Under the pieces are notes generated by a model, which made no database searches, was not told the origin of the DNA, and was given only the letters and a program-made list of their open reading frames with translations. From Paludibacteraceae bacterium (lineage in GTDB: Bacteria; Bacteroidota; Bacteroidia; Bacteroidales; Paludibacteraceae), in contig JAKSKX010000006.1 in NCBI GenBank assembly GCA_024401535.1, forward strand, positions 36,666 through 100,665: a DNA stretch of 64,000 nt. Direction: 5' to 3'. Made by a program: the position numbers and the translations under genes. Positions 20,033 through 31,000 of the stretch are shown here, in pieces. Each line of letters starts with the position of its first letter. Positions within the stretch are counted from its first letter, which is position 1.

Positions 20033-22261
20033 ATGTTCTGGAACGATTTTAAGAAGGCTTTGTCAATATTCATGGTTTCGTCCATTTCGGGTGTGCTCTT
20101 TGCAGGAGAGTATCCTACAAAGGTTGTGGATGGAAAGTCATATTATGAGTATTCTGTAGAGAAAAGTGAGGGCTTTTACTCTATTTCGAAAAAGTTCGGT
20201 GTTACTCAGGATGAGATTCGTGCCGCAAATCCTCAAACTGTAAACGGTTTGAAAGAAGGCGAGCATTTGCTTATACCTAAAAAGAACACTCAGTCCTTGA
20301 CTCATAAGGTTGCCAAGGGCGAAACATTATTCTCTTTGAAGCAAAAGTATGGTTTGACTTATGACGATTTATATGAGGCAAATCCAACTTTAAAGACTCG
20401 TGGCTTGGTTGAGGGTACAGGCATCACTATCCCTAAAAAAGGTGCGGTTCTTGAGGCAAGACGAAACAAGAAGGAGGAAAGAGAGGATGACGTTCAGGCA
20501 GTTCCTTCAAAAACAACACCAGCTCCTGCCGCCCAGACATCTTCTTTGCCAGAGCCAAATCAGCAGTCAGTAAAACCTAATTTCTCTGCGCATGAGGTTA
20601 AGAAGGGGGAGACATTGTTCAGCATAAGCAAGTCTTACAATATCTCTACTGATGAGATAGTTCGCCTAAATCCAGATGCAAAAGAGGGTATTAAGGTAGG
20701 TCAGATTTTGATTATTCCTCCTGTTCATCGCGCTACAGCTCCGGAGCCAGATCCTTCGTCCAAGAAGGCTGACTTGAAGCTTCATGTTGTTAAGAAGGGA
20801 GAGACAGTTTACAGTATATCAAAGTCTTATGGTGTTAGTCAGGATGCCTTGATTGCTCGTAATCCTGGTATAGATGTTGAGCTTCCAGAAGGAAAGATGC
20901 TAATTGTTCCACCTGTATTCAAGAATAATGAGTTCGTTGATACAGATGCTCAGCAGCCTACTTACAAAATACATATTGTAAAGAAGCAGGAAACAATATT
21001 TGGATTGAGCAAGTTGTATTCTGTCTCTCAGGACGACTTGATGAAGATGAATCCGGAATTGGAGAAAGGATTGAGGGATGGCATGGTCTTGAGAATACCA
21101 TTGTCAGCATCAGAAACTGAAGCTGTAGATGCAGCTGACTCCATAAATTCTGCTGTAGGTCAAACATTCAGCGTAGAACCAAAAAATACTGTTGATTTGG
21201 GACTTGCGTTGCCTTGGAATTTCGCTAAAGTTACTGAAACAAGCAGTATTGATGCGACAACTTCAAAGTTCATTGAGTTCTATAATGGTATGTTGATTGC
21301 AATGGATACTTTGCGACAGACCGGTTTGAACATCAATCTTCATGTTTATGATTCTGGCAAGAGCGAGGCAGAGGCAAAAAGTATGCTCTCATATCCTGAA
21401 TTGAAGAATCTAGACTTTATTGTTGGTCCGGCTTTCCAGTCGCAAGTAAAGGCTATGTCTGACTTTGCTTTGGCTTATAATGTTAAGTTGGTGATACCTT
21501 TCTCTTCTAAAAGTGATGAGGTAAAGTACAATGGGAATATATTCCAGATAAATGCCGCACAGTCTATTTCTGCCGCAAACGTAGCTCATCAGATTGCTAC
21601 TAAGTTCATGGATAGAAATATTATACTTCTAACATTCTCAGATCCAAAGGAGAACGATCGTCAGGTTTGGGCAGATACTTTGAAATTCACTCTTGACGCA
21701 ATGGGTGTCAAGAATACATCTATGGTATTTTCTAATTTGAATGAAATCCGTAAGGTTCTTGACAAAAAGAAGGTTAACCTAGTATTCCCTGTGACTACTA
21801 ACCAGGTTGCTTTGAATAAGGTTTTGCCTATTGTGAATATGCTTAAGACTAAGGACAATGAGATTGAGATATTTGGTTTCAGCGAATGGCAGAACTACTC
21901 AAGTATAAGCAAGGAGCTGTTCAAGTTGAACACATATTTCACATCTCCATTCTATATTGACTTTAAGAGTCAGCAGATGCGTTCGTTCTTGATGAAGTAT
22001 CGTAAGTATAATAGTGCTGAGCCTGCTAATACTCAGCCAATGTATGCCTTGCTTGGTTACGACATTATGATGTATTTTGCAGAGGCTATCTCTCATTATG
22101 GACATGATTTCGAATGGGCTATAGATAAGATGAATAATCCTTCTACTCTTCAGACTGGATTCAAGTTTGAAAGAGTTAATGAGGATGGTGGATTTGTCAA
22201 TGCCCGTCACTATATAATTGAGAACAACGCAGAAGTTGGAACAAAATTGTATGCAAAATAA
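20033..22261 (+). CDS. LysM-repeat protein with C-terminal type 1 periplasmic-binding (PBP1-like) domain
   Basis: This is a 742-residue exported protein. After an N-terminal signal segment (about residues 1-25) come five LysM modules, at roughly 30-70, 76-121, 177-222, 243-289 and 307-353. Each has the KGETLFSISK-type opening and an IP-ending strand. The remainder (about 375-740) resembles the Leu/Ile/Val-binding type 1 periplasmic fold, with an LGLALPW strand, an FYNGMLIAMD helix and an IVGP loop. LysM binds peptidoglycan; the PBP1-like half may sense or hold an unknown ligand or act structurally. The architecture is recurrent in Bacteroidota and its function is not established. The ATG at 20033 is preferred; an in-frame TTG at 20024 is the alternative. 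The gene overlaps the next by 11 bp, implying coupling. Confidence 0.88.
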   Translation: MFWNDFKKALSIFMVSSISGVLFAGEYPTKVVDGKSYYEYSVEKSEGFYSISKKFGVTQDEIRAANPQTVNGLKEGEHLLIPKKNTQSLTHKVAKGETLFSLKQKYGLTYDDLYEANPTLKTRGLVEGTGITIPKKGAVLEARRNKKEEREDDVQAVPSKTTPAPAAQTSSLPEPNQQSVKPNFSAHEVKKGETLFSISKSYNISTDEIVRLNPDAKEGIKVGQILIIPPVHRATAPEPDPSSKKADLKLHVVKKGETVYSISKSYGVSQDALIARNPGIDVELPEGKMLIVPPVFKNNEFVDTDAQQPTYKIHIVKKQETIFGLSKLYSVSQDDLMKMNPELEKGLRDGMVLRIPLSASETEAVDAADSINSAVGQTFSVEPKNTVDLGLALPWNFAKVTETSSIDATTSKFIEFYNGMLIAMDTLRQTGLNINLHVYDSGKSEAEAKSMLSYPELKNLDFIVGPAFQSQVKAMSDFALAYNVKLVIPFSSKSDEVKYNGNIFQINAAQSISAANVAHQIATKFMDRNIILLTFSDPKENDRQVWADTLKFTLDAMGVKNTSMVFSNLNEIRKVLDKKKVNLVFPVTTNQVALNKVLPIVNMLKTKDNEIEIFGFSEWQNYSSISKELFKLNTYFTSPFYIDFKSQQMRSFLMKYRKYNSAEPANTQPMYALLGYDIMMYFAEAISHYGHDFEWAIDKMNNPSTLQTGFKFERVNEDGGFVNARHYIIENNAEVGTKLYAK

Positions 22262-23030
22262 GTTAGGCTTCATATTCAAGGTTGTCTTTATTTGGCTGTT
22301 GTGTATTTCTTCAGCTTCAGCTCAGGCTCGTAGAAACTTTCTTCAAGAGGTTAGTGTCGGAGCTTTTGGCGGTGTGAATATGAGTCAGGTGCGTTTTTTG
22401 CATAACAGTACTGCTTATTCTACGATGATTGGAGACCAGTCTCTATTCAATAAGAGAGGGGGTACTTTCGGAGTTTCTGCAAGATATATAGCTCAAGAAC
22501 ATTTCGGAGTTATCCTTGATTTGAGCTACACTTCAAAAGGTTATTGTGAAATATTTCGTCCCAGAAATGGCGAAGATGTTCGTTTAGTGGGCTTGAAAGA
22601 TAAGAGGGTTGACTTTAACGGAGTGGATTTGGATAGAACGATTTCCTATTTGGATATTCCTATTCTTGCTCATATCTACTTTGGAAGTAAGTCGAGATTT
22701 TTTTTGAACATAGGACCTCAGATGAGTTTTAAATTGTCCGAAAAGGATAATTCAATTATAAATGAAGTTCAAAAAGAGATTCTTACTTTTTCAGATCCTC
22801 GTATCAATCGTTCTATAGCCACAGACAAAATGGATTTCTCTTTGCATGCGGCTTTAGGTTATGACTTGCATTTGGATAAAGTAAGCGCTATGTTAGAATT
22901 AAGATGGGCTTATGGTGTTCATGATCTTTATCCTCATAGCAAGGCGGACTGGTTCCAGAGATCTAACACTCAGAATCTTGGTCTTGTACTTAGGGCATAT
23001 GTTCCGGTAAAGAAATTTCATGGAAATTAG
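22251..23030 (+). CDS. PorT-family outer-membrane beta-barrel protein
   Basis: The 259-residue protein has a clean signal peptide ([20 protein letters not shown] then SASAQ). Its mature part is made of barrel strands: [46 protein letters not shown] and [10 protein letters not shown]. This pattern matches the outer membrane beta-barrel / PorT-family group. PorT itself supports T9SS function in Porphyromonas gingivalis; whether this is the PorT orthologue or a paralogue is uncertain. The start at 22251 lies inside the end of the LysM gene and is chosen because it begins the signal peptide; longer starts add 11 unlikely residues. Coupling to a peptidoglycan-binding partner suggests an envelope complex (inference). 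Confidence 0.82.
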   Translation: MQNKLGFIFKVVFIWLLCISSASAQARRNFLQEVSVGAFGGVNMSQVRFLHNSTAYSTMIGDQSLFNKRGGTFGVSARYIAQEHFGVILDLSYTSKGYCEIFRPRNGEDVRLVGLKDKRVDFNGVDLDRTISYLDIPILAHIYFGSKSRFFLNIGPQMSFKLSEKDNSIINEVQKEILTFSDPRINRSIATDKMDFSLHAALGYDLHLDKVSAMLELRWAYGVHDLYPHSKADWFQRSNTQNLGLVLRAYVPVKKFHGN

Positions 23031-23053
23031 AAGAAAATAAAAAATTAAGATAT

Positions 23054-24550
23054 ATGGCAATTTTTGTAAACGAAGTCAGTAGAACATTTGGAGAGTATCT
23101 CCTTATTCCTGGGCTTACCACTAAGGCATGCCTTCCTACAAATGTTTCTTTGAAGACACCTTTAGTAAAGTTTAGAAAAGGTGAGCAGTCAGCAATCAAT
23201 CTAAACATTCCTTTTGTCTCTGCCATAATGCAGGCAGTTTCTGATTCAGGACTTGCCATAGAGTTGGCGCATAACGGAGGACTTTCATTTATCTTCGGAT
23301 CTCAACCTATCGCATCTCAGGCTGATATGGTTCGTAAGGTTAAAAATTTCAAGGCTGGATTCGTAGTAAGTGATTCCAATCTTAGACCAGATAGCACTCT
23401 AGCTGATGCACTTGCTCTAATTGAGGCAACAGGTCACTCTACAATCGGTGTGACAAGCGATGGTACTCCTAATGGAAAACTTGAGGGAATTCTAACTAGT
23501 CGTGATTACCGTGCTGATAAAGAAGATCTTTCTCGTCAGGTTAAAGATTTCATGACTCCATCTAGCAAGCTTGTTACTGGTCAGCTAGGTATTACTCTTT
23601 CTGAGGCTAACAAAATTATTTGGGAGAACAAGCTAAATACACTACCAATTATTGACAAGGACCAGAAGTTGATGTATTTCGTATTCCGCAAAGATTACGA
23701 TTCTCATCGCGAGAATCCTAATGAATTGTCGGATGCAGACAAGAAGCTTCTTGTTGGTGCTGGAATCAATTCTCGTGACTACGAGCAGAGAGTTCCTGCT
23801 TTGGTAGAGGCTGGTGCTGACGTTCTTTGTATCGACTCTTCGGATGGTTTCTCTGAGTGGCAGAAGGATACTCTTGCTTGGATTAAGGGTAAGTATGGTG
23901 ACAAGGTAAAGGTTGGTGCTGGTAATGTTGTTGATGCAGAGGGATTCCGTTATTTGGTAGAAGCTGGTGCAGACTTTATTAAAGTTGGTATCGGTGGTGG
24001 TTCTATCTGTATCACTCGCGAGCAGAAGGGTATCGGTCGTGGTCAGGCTACAGCTCTTATTGATGTTTGTCGTGCCCGTGATGAGTACTATAAAGAGACT
24101 GGTATTTATGTTCCAGTATGTTCCGATGGTGGACTAGTTCAGGATTATCACATGGTTCTTGCTCTTGCTATGGGTGCTGACTTCTTGATGATGGGTCGTT
24201 ATTTTGCTCGTTTTGATGAGTCTCCTACTAAGAAGCTTACTATCGGTAATCGTATTGTAAAGGAGTACTGGGGTGAGGGTTCTAATCGTGCAAAGAACTG
24301 GCAGAGATATGATATGGGTGGCGCAGCTGCTCTTAAGTTTGAAGAGGGTGTTGACAGCTATGTTCCTTACGCTGGTAAAATGAAGGACAACCTTCGTTTG
24401 ACTCTTGGTAAGATCATCGCTACTATGTGTTCTTGTGGTGCTATCTCAATTCCTGAGTTGCAGAAGAATGCCAAGATTACTCTTGTGTCTTCAACTTCTA
24501 TTATCGAGGGTGGAGCTCATGACGTAATTCTAAAAGAGACTCAGCAGTAA
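23054..24550 (+). CDS. guaB: IMP dehydrogenase (T. foetus-type)
   Basis: The 498-residue enzyme oxidises IMP to XMP using NAD+, the committed step of GMP synthesis, in the cytoplasm. It has a TIM barrel with two CBS domains inserted (about residues 95-215). The catalytic loop reads [20 protein letters not shown] with the nucleophile at Cys319, and the mobile flap carries the Arg418-Tyr419 dyad in NWQRYD. These motifs and residue numbers coincide with what I recall of Tritrichomonas foetus IMPDH rather than the common bacterial GPGSICTTR form. The C-terminal AKITLVSS and EGGAHD stretches also fit that class. The gene follows the PorT-like gene by 23 bp, so it may be read from the same promoter, and a strong terminator follows. 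Confidence 0.96.
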   Translation: MAIFVNEVSRTFGEYLLIPGLTTKACLPTNVSLKTPLVKFRKGEQSAINLNIPFVSAIMQAVSDSGLAIELAHNGGLSFIFGSQPIASQADMVRKVKNFKAGFVVSDSNLRPDSTLADALALIEATGHSTIGVTSDGTPNGKLEGILTSRDYRADKEDLSRQVKDFMTPSSKLVTGQLGITLSEANKIIWENKLNTLPIIDKDQKLMYFVFRKDYDSHRENPNELSDADKKLLVGAGINSRDYEQRVPALVEAGADVLCIDSSDGFSEWQKDTLAWIKGKYGDKVKVGAGNVVDAEGFRYLVEAGADFIKVGIGGGSICITREQKGIGRGQATALIDVCRARDEYYKETGIYVPVCSDGGLVQDYHMVLALAMGADFLMMGRYFARFDESPTKKLTIGNRIVKEYWGEGSNRAKNWQRYDMGGAAALKFEEGVDSYVPYAGKMKDNLRLTLGKIIATMCSCGAISIPELQKNAKITLVSSTSIIEGGAHDVILKETQQ

Positions 24551-24574
24551 TAGTTGATTCAAATATCTATATAG

Positions 24575-24607
24575 AGGGAACATCTTTTTTGAGGTGTTCC
24601 CTTTTTT
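24575..24607 (+). terminator. Rho-independent terminator after guaB
   Basis: AGGGAACATC pairs with GGTGTTCCCT around a T-rich loop (24575-24602), followed by six T. Confidence 0.9.
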
Positions 24608-24652
24608 GTGTGATAAAGTGTCATGTTTGCTTTGAATAGTTGCTTCTATTGA

Positions 24653-24682
24653 TTGTTTTGATTGCTAAAATGACTAACTTTG
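24653..24682 (+). promoter_or_regulatory. Bacteroidota promoter before the BASS-type transporter
   Basis: A TTG (24653-24655) lies 19 bases before TAACTTTG (24675-24682), which is followed by CA. The spacing matches the Bacteroides -33/-7 consensus, and the start codon follows 24 bases later. Confidence 0.65.
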
Positions 24683-24706
24683 CACAGTTTTTTGAAAGTC
24701 TTAGAA

Positions 24707-25669
24707 ATGAATAAACTTATACAGTTTTTTAGAGATTGGACTCTCCCTATTTCTATGCTAGTGGGAGCCTCTGCCTATATGATTTGGCATCAGTTCGATT
24801 TGTCTGTAGAAACACATAAGATTGCAAGGACTATTGTTTCTATAGCTCAGCCGTTGATGATTTTTATGATGCTTTTTATTTCCTTCTGCAAAGTTGACCC
24901 CAAAGACTTTAGATTGATCAAGTGGCATCAAAAAGGACTGCTGATACAGGTTCTCTCTTTTGTTGTCGGAGCATTGGTTTTGATTTTATTTCCTGTAGTA
25001 AAAGAGAATTGTTGCGCTGTTGTCGAGGCCGCTATGATTTGCATGATTTGTCCAACAGCAACAGCTGCTGCAGTTGTGACGCAGAAATTAAACGGTAATG
25101 CCACTACACTTGTTTCCTATACAACACTGATAAATATTGCAAATGCAGTAGTTGTTTCTGCTTTTGTTCCCTTGATTCATCCGGAAAGTGGGGTGAGCTT
25201 TTCTATTGCATTCTTCAAGATCATGGCTAAAGTTTTTCCAATGCTAATATGTCCTTTGTTTTTAGCTGCTGCAGTCAGGTACTTTTTCCCTAAGTTCCAT
25301 TCCTTGATGTTGAAGTCCAAGGATTTGGCTTTCTATATTTGGGTTGTTTCCTTGGCGCTTGCTATTGCTGTCACTGCTAAAGGCTTTGTTCATAGCGATG
25401 TTAGTGTTTGGGTTATGGTTGGTATTGCTGTTGTCTCGTTAATATCATGTATTGTGCAATTTGTTGTTGGTAAAGTCATAGGAAGGAGTGATGATGATAC
25501 AATTAGCGGAGGTCAGGCTTTAGGCCAAAAAAATACAGTATTTGCTATTTGGATGGGCGACACATTCTTTACTCCGATAACATCACTTGCTGGCGGATTC
25601 TATAGTTTGTGGCATAATGCCTTCAATTCCTGGCAGCTTTACCAGGTAAGGCATAAAGGCAAGTTGTAA
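24707..25669 (+). CDS. Bile acid:sodium symporter (BASS)-like membrane transporter
   Basis: This is a 320-residue polytopic protein with about nine to ten hydrophobic helices. The fold-defining unwound helices are visible as CPTATAAAVVTQKLNGNATT (around residues 115-135) and, in the second half, GQALGQKNTVFAIWMG. Both are typical of the BASS/arsenite-like symporter superfamily. It would move an organic anion together with Na+ across the inner membrane. The family includes bile acid, pantothenate and pyruvate carriers, so the substrate is open. The ATG at 24707 begins MNKLIQFFRDW; an in-frame TTG at 24680 is rejected because it lies within the promoter -7 element. The gene is monocistronic with its own promoter and terminator. 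Confidence 0.82.
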   Translation: MNKLIQFFRDWTLPISMLVGASAYMIWHQFDLSVETHKIARTIVSIAQPLMIFMMLFISFCKVDPKDFRLIKWHQKGLLIQVLSFVVGALVLILFPVVKENCCAVVEAAMICMICPTATAAAVVTQKLNGNATTLVSYTTLINIANAVVVSAFVPLIHPESGVSFSIAFFKIMAKVFPMLICPLFLAAAVRYFFPKFHSLMLKSKDLAFYIWVVSLALAIAVTAKGFVHSDVSVWVMVGIAVVSLISCIVQFVVGKVIGRSDDDTISGGQALGQKNTVFAIWMGDTFFTPITSLAGGFYSLWHNAFNSWQLYQVRHKGKL

Positions 25670-25679
25670 ATGAAATGAG

Positions 25680-25701
25680 ACGCTCTTCGGAGCGTTTTTT
25701 T
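25680..25701 (+). terminator. Rho-independent terminator
   Basis: ACGCTC-TTCG-GAGCGT (25680-25695), a UUCG-loop hairpin, is followed by T7. Confidence 0.93.
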
Positions 25702-25731
25702 GTTTTGCTTAAACTATAATTTCGCTATTAG

Positions 25732-25763
25732 TTTGTATTTTGTCGATAAGTTATTTAATTTTG
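25732..25763 (+). promoter_or_regulatory. Bacteroidota promoter before the GH13 gene
   Basis: TTTG (25732-25735), a 20-base spacer and TAATTTTG (25756-25763) give a full -33/-7 match. The start codon follows within 19 bases, so the leader is very short. Confidence 0.75.
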
Positions 25764-25781
25764 CAGAAAAATTAGACTACG

Positions 25782-27461
25782 ATGGCAAATAAAGGAAAGA
25801 TGGTGATATACCAGGTCCTACCAAGACTTTATGGTAATCTCGCTAAAAAGACTAAATTTGATGGTAGCATCAAGGATAATGGATGCGGAAAGTTTGCTGA
25901 TTTCACAGACGAACGATTGAAACAGATTGTGGATTTGGGCGCCACACATATTTGGTACACCGGTGTGCTTGAGCATGCGACTCAGACTGAGTATAATGGT
26001 ATTCCAAAGGACCATCCTGCAGTAGTTAAGGGTAAGGCAGGAAGTCCATATGCAGTAAAAGACTATTACGATGTAGATCCGGATTTGGCTGTGGATGTTG
26101 ACAACAGAATGGCTGAGTACGAGGATTTGCTTTCACGCTCGCATAAGGCTGGCTTGAAGGTTGTGATGGATTTTATTCCTAATCACGTTGCCAGACATTA
26201 TGTGTCTGATGCAAAGCCTAGAGGTGTCAAGGATCTTGGTGCCGATGATATTACTGATGTAAGATTCTTTCGTGACAATAATTTCTATTACCTTCCTAAT
26301 GAGAATTTTGCTGGTCAGGGAGAACTTTCAGAGATAAAGAATTCTGATGGAGAGCTTTATAAAGAGTTCCCTTGTAAGGTTACTGGTGATGATTATTATG
26401 CTAATAATCCTGGTAAGTACCAGTGGTATGAGACTGTAAAACTTAATTATGGTAAGGACTATACTCGTGGTAATTATCTTGATATAAATCCAGTTCCGAA
26501 CACGTGGGAAAAGATGCTTCAGATCCTTCTTTTTTGGGCCAAGAAGAAGGTTGATGCGTTCCGTTGTGACATGGCGGAGATGGTTCCTCTTGAGTTTTGG
26601 GAGTGGGCTATAAAGCAGGTCAAGGCAAAATACCCTAAGATTCTGTTTATTGCTGAAACTTATAATCCGGCTCAATATGGAGACTTTATTCATCGTGGTG
26701 GTTTTGACTATCTATACGACAAGGTTGGTCTTTACGATACATTGAGATCTATTGCAGAATGCAGAGAGAGTGCAAGTGCTATTTCTAATAACTGGAAGAG
26801 TCTTAATGGTTTAGCTCCTCATATGCTTACTTTTATGGAGAATCATGATGAGCAGCGCCTACCTAGTCCTCACGTGTTGAATAGTGCTGTCAAGGCACGC
26901 CCTTGTATGTTTGTTGCCGCAACGGTTTCTACTGCTCCTACAATGTTGTATTTCGGACAGGAGTTCGGAGAGCCTGCCCTTGAAGCAAAAGGCTTTAGCG
27001 GAGATGACGGTCGTACAACTATTTTTGACTATTCTTTTGTGCCTTCTATACAAAGAAAGTTGAATGGAAAGCTAACTAAGGATGAGTTGAAGCTAGAGAA
27101 GTTCTATTCTTCTTTGTTGAACGCGGTTCGCGAGCATGAGGTGTTCTCTCAAGGTGTCTTTTATGACTTGATGTATGTGAATTACAACAACCCTAACTTT
27201 GACCATCATCGCGCTTATGCTTATTTGAGAAAGAGTGACAAGGAACTTTGTGTTTTTGTGGCTAACTTCAAGGACGAGACAACTGAGTTTTCGGTTAATA
27301 TTCCGCCTCATGCATTCGAGTTCTTGGGTGTTGCAGAGAAGGAATTTGATGCTATAGAATTGATTTCCGGAAAGAAGTCAAAGGTTGCTCTTTCTTCGTC
27401 TAATCCTTTGAAAGTCAAGGTTGAAGGTCAGTGCGGTGCTATGCTTTGCATAAAGTTGTAG
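25782..27461 (+). CDS. Alpha-amylase family (GH13) glycoside hydrolase, cytoplasmic
   Basis: The 559-residue protein has no signal peptide, so it probably acts in the cytoplasm. The (beta/alpha)8 catalytic motifs are complete: region I DFIPNH (Asp130, His135); region II FRCD with nucleophile Asp263; region III AETYNP with acid/base Glu292; and region IV ENHD with His355 and Asp356. An all-beta C domain follows from about residue 460. It should cleave or rearrange alpha-1,4 (or related) glucosidic bonds in intracellular glycogen or maltodextrin. The exact subfamily cannot be set by eye. It has its own promoter and terminator and no carbohydrate-utilisation neighbours (no SusC/D pair), which favours a glycogen or storage role over import of dietary starch. 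Confidence 0.92.
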   Translation: MANKGKMVIYQVLPRLYGNLAKKTKFDGSIKDNGCGKFADFTDERLKQIVDLGATHIWYTGVLEHATQTEYNGIPKDHPAVVKGKAGSPYAVKDYYDVDPDLAVDVDNRMAEYEDLLSRSHKAGLKVVMDFIPNHVARHYVSDAKPRGVKDLGADDITDVRFFRDNNFYYLPNENFAGQGELSEIKNSDGELYKEFPCKVTGDDYYANNPGKYQWYETVKLNYGKDYTRGNYLDINPVPNTWEKMLQILLFWAKKKVDAFRCDMAEMVPLEFWEWAIKQVKAKYPKILFIAETYNPAQYGDFIHRGGFDYLYDKVGLYDTLRSIAECRESASAISNNWKSLNGLAPHMLTFMENHDEQRLPSPHVLNSAVKARPCMFVAATVSTAPTMLYFGQEFGEPALEAKGFSGDDGRTTIFDYSFVPSIQRKLNGKLTKDELKLEKFYSSLLNAVREHEVFSQGVFYDLMYVNYNNPNFDHHRAYAYLRKSDKELCVFVANFKDETTEFSVNIPPHAFEFLGVAEKEFDAIELISGKKSKVALSSSNPLKVKVEGQCGAMLCIKL

Positions 27462-27484
27462 AAGTATCCCATCTGATTATATGA

Positions 27485-27518
27485 AAAGAGATGTATGATA
27501 AATGCATCTCTTTTTTTT
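27485..27518 (+). terminator. Rho-independent terminator after the GH13 gene
   Basis: A 12-bp stem (27485-27496 with 27502-27513, one wobble) has a GATAA loop and continues into a run of T. Confidence 0.92.
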
Positions 27519-28058
27519 GTTGCTTTTAGTTCATTTTTTATAGGTTTTTATGTTTTTTTAATCCTATTCATGCAGGGATGCGACACGCAAAAGATTTTTC
27601 CATGACTAGTGTAAATTGAGAAAGAATTACATTTGTAGTTTGTGTTCTCTTTATCTTTAATATGCATTTGAGAATTGAAATTTTATACTCGTATATCCTT
27701 AATTTTGAATTGTAATTATGCTTTTTGTACTTGCGCTCTTTTTGATTTTGTCAGTAAATCTGTTTTTGAATCTTTTCAGGAAGATATTTCGACTTGCTTT
27801 TTTTCTGTCCTTGTAATATCAACTTATGATTCAAAAAACATAAAAATGTGGCTAAATGTTATGATTTTAAAATTATTATTATTATTTTTGCTTAGTTTTG
27901 TGTACTTTATATTGGGGTGCAAAGAGGATTGATTAAGATAATTTGCTGATTTTGAGAATTATAATGATCAAATCAGTGAATAATGCTTATTACTACTTTT
28001 TGTGACAGTATAGAGGAATGTAAAATTTATTTAGTAATAACATTAAATTCAAAATAAT
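27519..28058. other. AT-rich upstream region of the 3,980-aa giant gene
   Basis: No convincing gene is present; an 85-codon TTG-initiated frame (27675-27932) has no recognisable features. A TACATTTG (27628-27635) could be a -7 element, but no -33 is seen, and using it would give a leader of about 420 bases. No operator or riboswitch fold could be defined by eye. Confidence 0.5.
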
Positions 28059-31000
28059 ATGAGGAGATCATTACACTTTAGTGATTACTTCAAAAGTTTA
28101 GTTTCTGTAGTAACTGTGCTCGTCTTGGGTTCAGTCGCTTCTTCGTCTTATGCGCAGAAATGTGTTCAGTCGTCGAGCGGTACCGTTATGAGTATGATTG
28201 GTACAGATTTTGACTATGATGAGGAATTGGCAGATAAAAGTTTGCCATACAAAGATCCGCGTGAAATGTATTACTCGTTCACTACTGCCTTGTCAGGTGT
28301 GCGTTTGTTGCCAGACTATGGAGAGTTCTCTGGAACAAATCGTTATCCGTTTAGAGACTTTGGAGTGAATGTGAATTATAATCCTGTAGATGTTCCAAAT
28401 CAACCTAAAGCAGATATAAAGGATTCATACTATATTACTGATAATCTGTGGAATAAATATGGTTCAAGACCTTATGCCGTTGCTCCACGTGACAATGGTA
28501 ACTCTTATCTTGTTTTCCATAATATTACAGACGGAGGTATGAATATTGCCTCTATTTATCTGCCTTACCAAACATATAAAGGTCGTCCAGCAAAGGTGCA
28601 GGTACGTTTTTATGTAGGTAATATCGGTATCGAAGATCCTGCTGCCGGAGGTTCTGAAGTGTCTAATTATGTTCGTTATGATGGCCAAGTGCCGACTGTT
28701 TTAAGCAAGAATATTCAGGGAAACATGTATCCTCGATTAAAGCAGGAGGCTCATGTCGGAAGTACATGGGGTTTGGACTATCTTATTGATGGTCGTGAAG
28801 ATGTAAATCGTAATATTTATAATACTCAAACATCGCGATTGAAATTTCATGGTTCTCGTTTGACCCTTGGTATCGGAAACGGTTCTGGTAGTTCAACAAC
28901 AGCAACTTACAAGTATTATGGCGATGAATATTATGGTTTGACTGCTGTTAACAAAGTTAGTACTGGTGTTGGTAACCCGTCATACGTGAATATCAATACT
29001 GCATCTGACAATGGAAGCACTATTTCCGGCGAGAACGGACAGTGGTATGGTTGGTATGAAGGTGAGCTTGAGTTGAATTCTGCTTTCTATGGTGGAACAA
29101 ATGGTATTGGTACTAACAACTATTTCAATATTCGTGTCGAGTCTTCGAATATTTCTCCTTATGACTTTATTGCTATCGACTATATCAATGTAAAGACTGC
29201 CCATATTTGTGCAGATGCTGACAAGTACTGTCCTGGTGACGAAGTTCATTTTACTGCTCACAACTATGACGATGGCGTGAAGTTGGAGTGGCAGCAGATG
29301 GTCACATTCATCATGGATGACTTTGCAAAGAATCAGTATCCTGCTGAGTACAACAAGTTCATTGGACAAAAGAATGATGTTTGGAAAACAGTCGGTGGTG
29401 TTACTATGAAGGTAAACAAGACTGTTGAAGCTGGAGATACTGTGATCGTCAAGGGATTTGACGATGGACATGAAGTTCCTGCCGGATGGTACACATTCAA
29501 ACATTCTACTGATAAGTCTGCTTCTGTTATTCCTTCCAATGAAGTATATCAGTTGGGTAGATCTTTGGTATTCCGTGCTCTTGATAATACAGCCGAGGTT
29601 AAGGAGTCTTTCGAGGTTTGGGTACGTCCAAACTTGAACTGTTTGAACAACAAGGGAACTGGTATCAAGGGACCTGATGTTGTTTGTATGAATGATTTGG
29701 CAGAATTCTGGGCAACTAAGGATGGTAATGATACAGGAATTGACCCTAAGATTACTGTTAACTGGTTCTTGGAGTATGTAGGCAAAGAGCGTGATGCAGA
29801 CTTGAACAGCAAGTTGAAGGGCCTTATTGATTTTGCTAAGGAGGGTACATGTACTCCAGAGACAAAGCAAATAGGAAGTCAGACAATTACACTTAGTGGT
29901 CATTCTTTGATTCGTGATGGCAAGGAGTATTGCCAGCGAGCTGGTTTCGGACCTAAGCAAGAGGGTGATCCAAATTACTATGCTGACTACAATGCGACAT
30001 ATGTTCGTTTTGACAAAAATGCTCTTGAAGAGGGTGTATATCGTTTAGGATATACTCAGTCAGCTCTTATGTATGAGTATGACCCTAAACATCCTAATGA
30101 TCCGACTTATGCTAAGGTTATAGCTAAGCCTATTGACGCTGACCCTGTTGTCAAGTATATCAGAGTCTATAAGTCGCCAAGCGGAGTAGCAAATATACTT
30201 TCTGGTATAAATCAGAGTGGTGCTATCAATTCTGTTTGTGCTTCTGATGTCACAGGTAAGGTTGAGATTCATATCAAGGATGAAATTCAGCACAACTTGA
30301 CTAATGCTGATACTTATAACAGTTTGCCTGGTGTGACTAAGTATGACAAGTATTCTTCGATTACTTATGTTTACAAGCCATATTCAAAGGCAACTGTTGG
30401 AAATGCCGTTAATAATCTTGACATTCCTCAGGTAGAGCCATCTACTACTGAGAATGTTCCGGCTTCAGCGCAGGGTAAGTCAGAGGGTGTTGACTTGATA
30501 TTCAAGATTGATGGTTTGTGTAATGCCTCAAAGTTCGATATAGGTGGTGATATAAAGATTACTTCTATCGGAGGCAAGGATTTCTATGATACAAGCGATG
30601 GCTATTGTCAGTCTAGTGTAACAGTTTCATCGGAGGTCAAGAAGCCTGAGATGGAGATAACTTGTAACAATGTAAATACTCAGAACAAGTTGTTCATTGC
30701 TGGTCCAACAACTAAGGATACATCAATCGTATTGAACGAGTTCCGTATTCCTCAGGTCGTAGGTGATGTTTGTGATACTGACCCTATGGTTCGTTTCGAG
30801 TTTAAGGATGCTAAGGGTACTACTGTTCAGGTTAATAGGCATTATAGCGAGTTCAAGGCCGGTAAGGTGAAGTTGCCTTTGGTAATCGGAATGAACAGAA
30901 TTACATATACATTCACTGATGGATGTGGTAATTCAGCTTCTTGTGAAGTTGTTTACGAGTTCCGTGATGTTACACCTCCAAGCATTGACTGTGATGATAT

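Noticed and set aside
27675-27932. 85-codon frame before the second giant gene
   Set aside because: TTG start, low-complexity hydrophobic end, no recognisable feature, in very AT-rich DNA.
28980-29960. 326-codon minus strand frame
   Set aside because: Fully inside the coding frame of the 3,980-aa protein, and a Ser/Ile/Leu-rich antisense shadow with no domain. Similar shadows occur throughout the giant genes.
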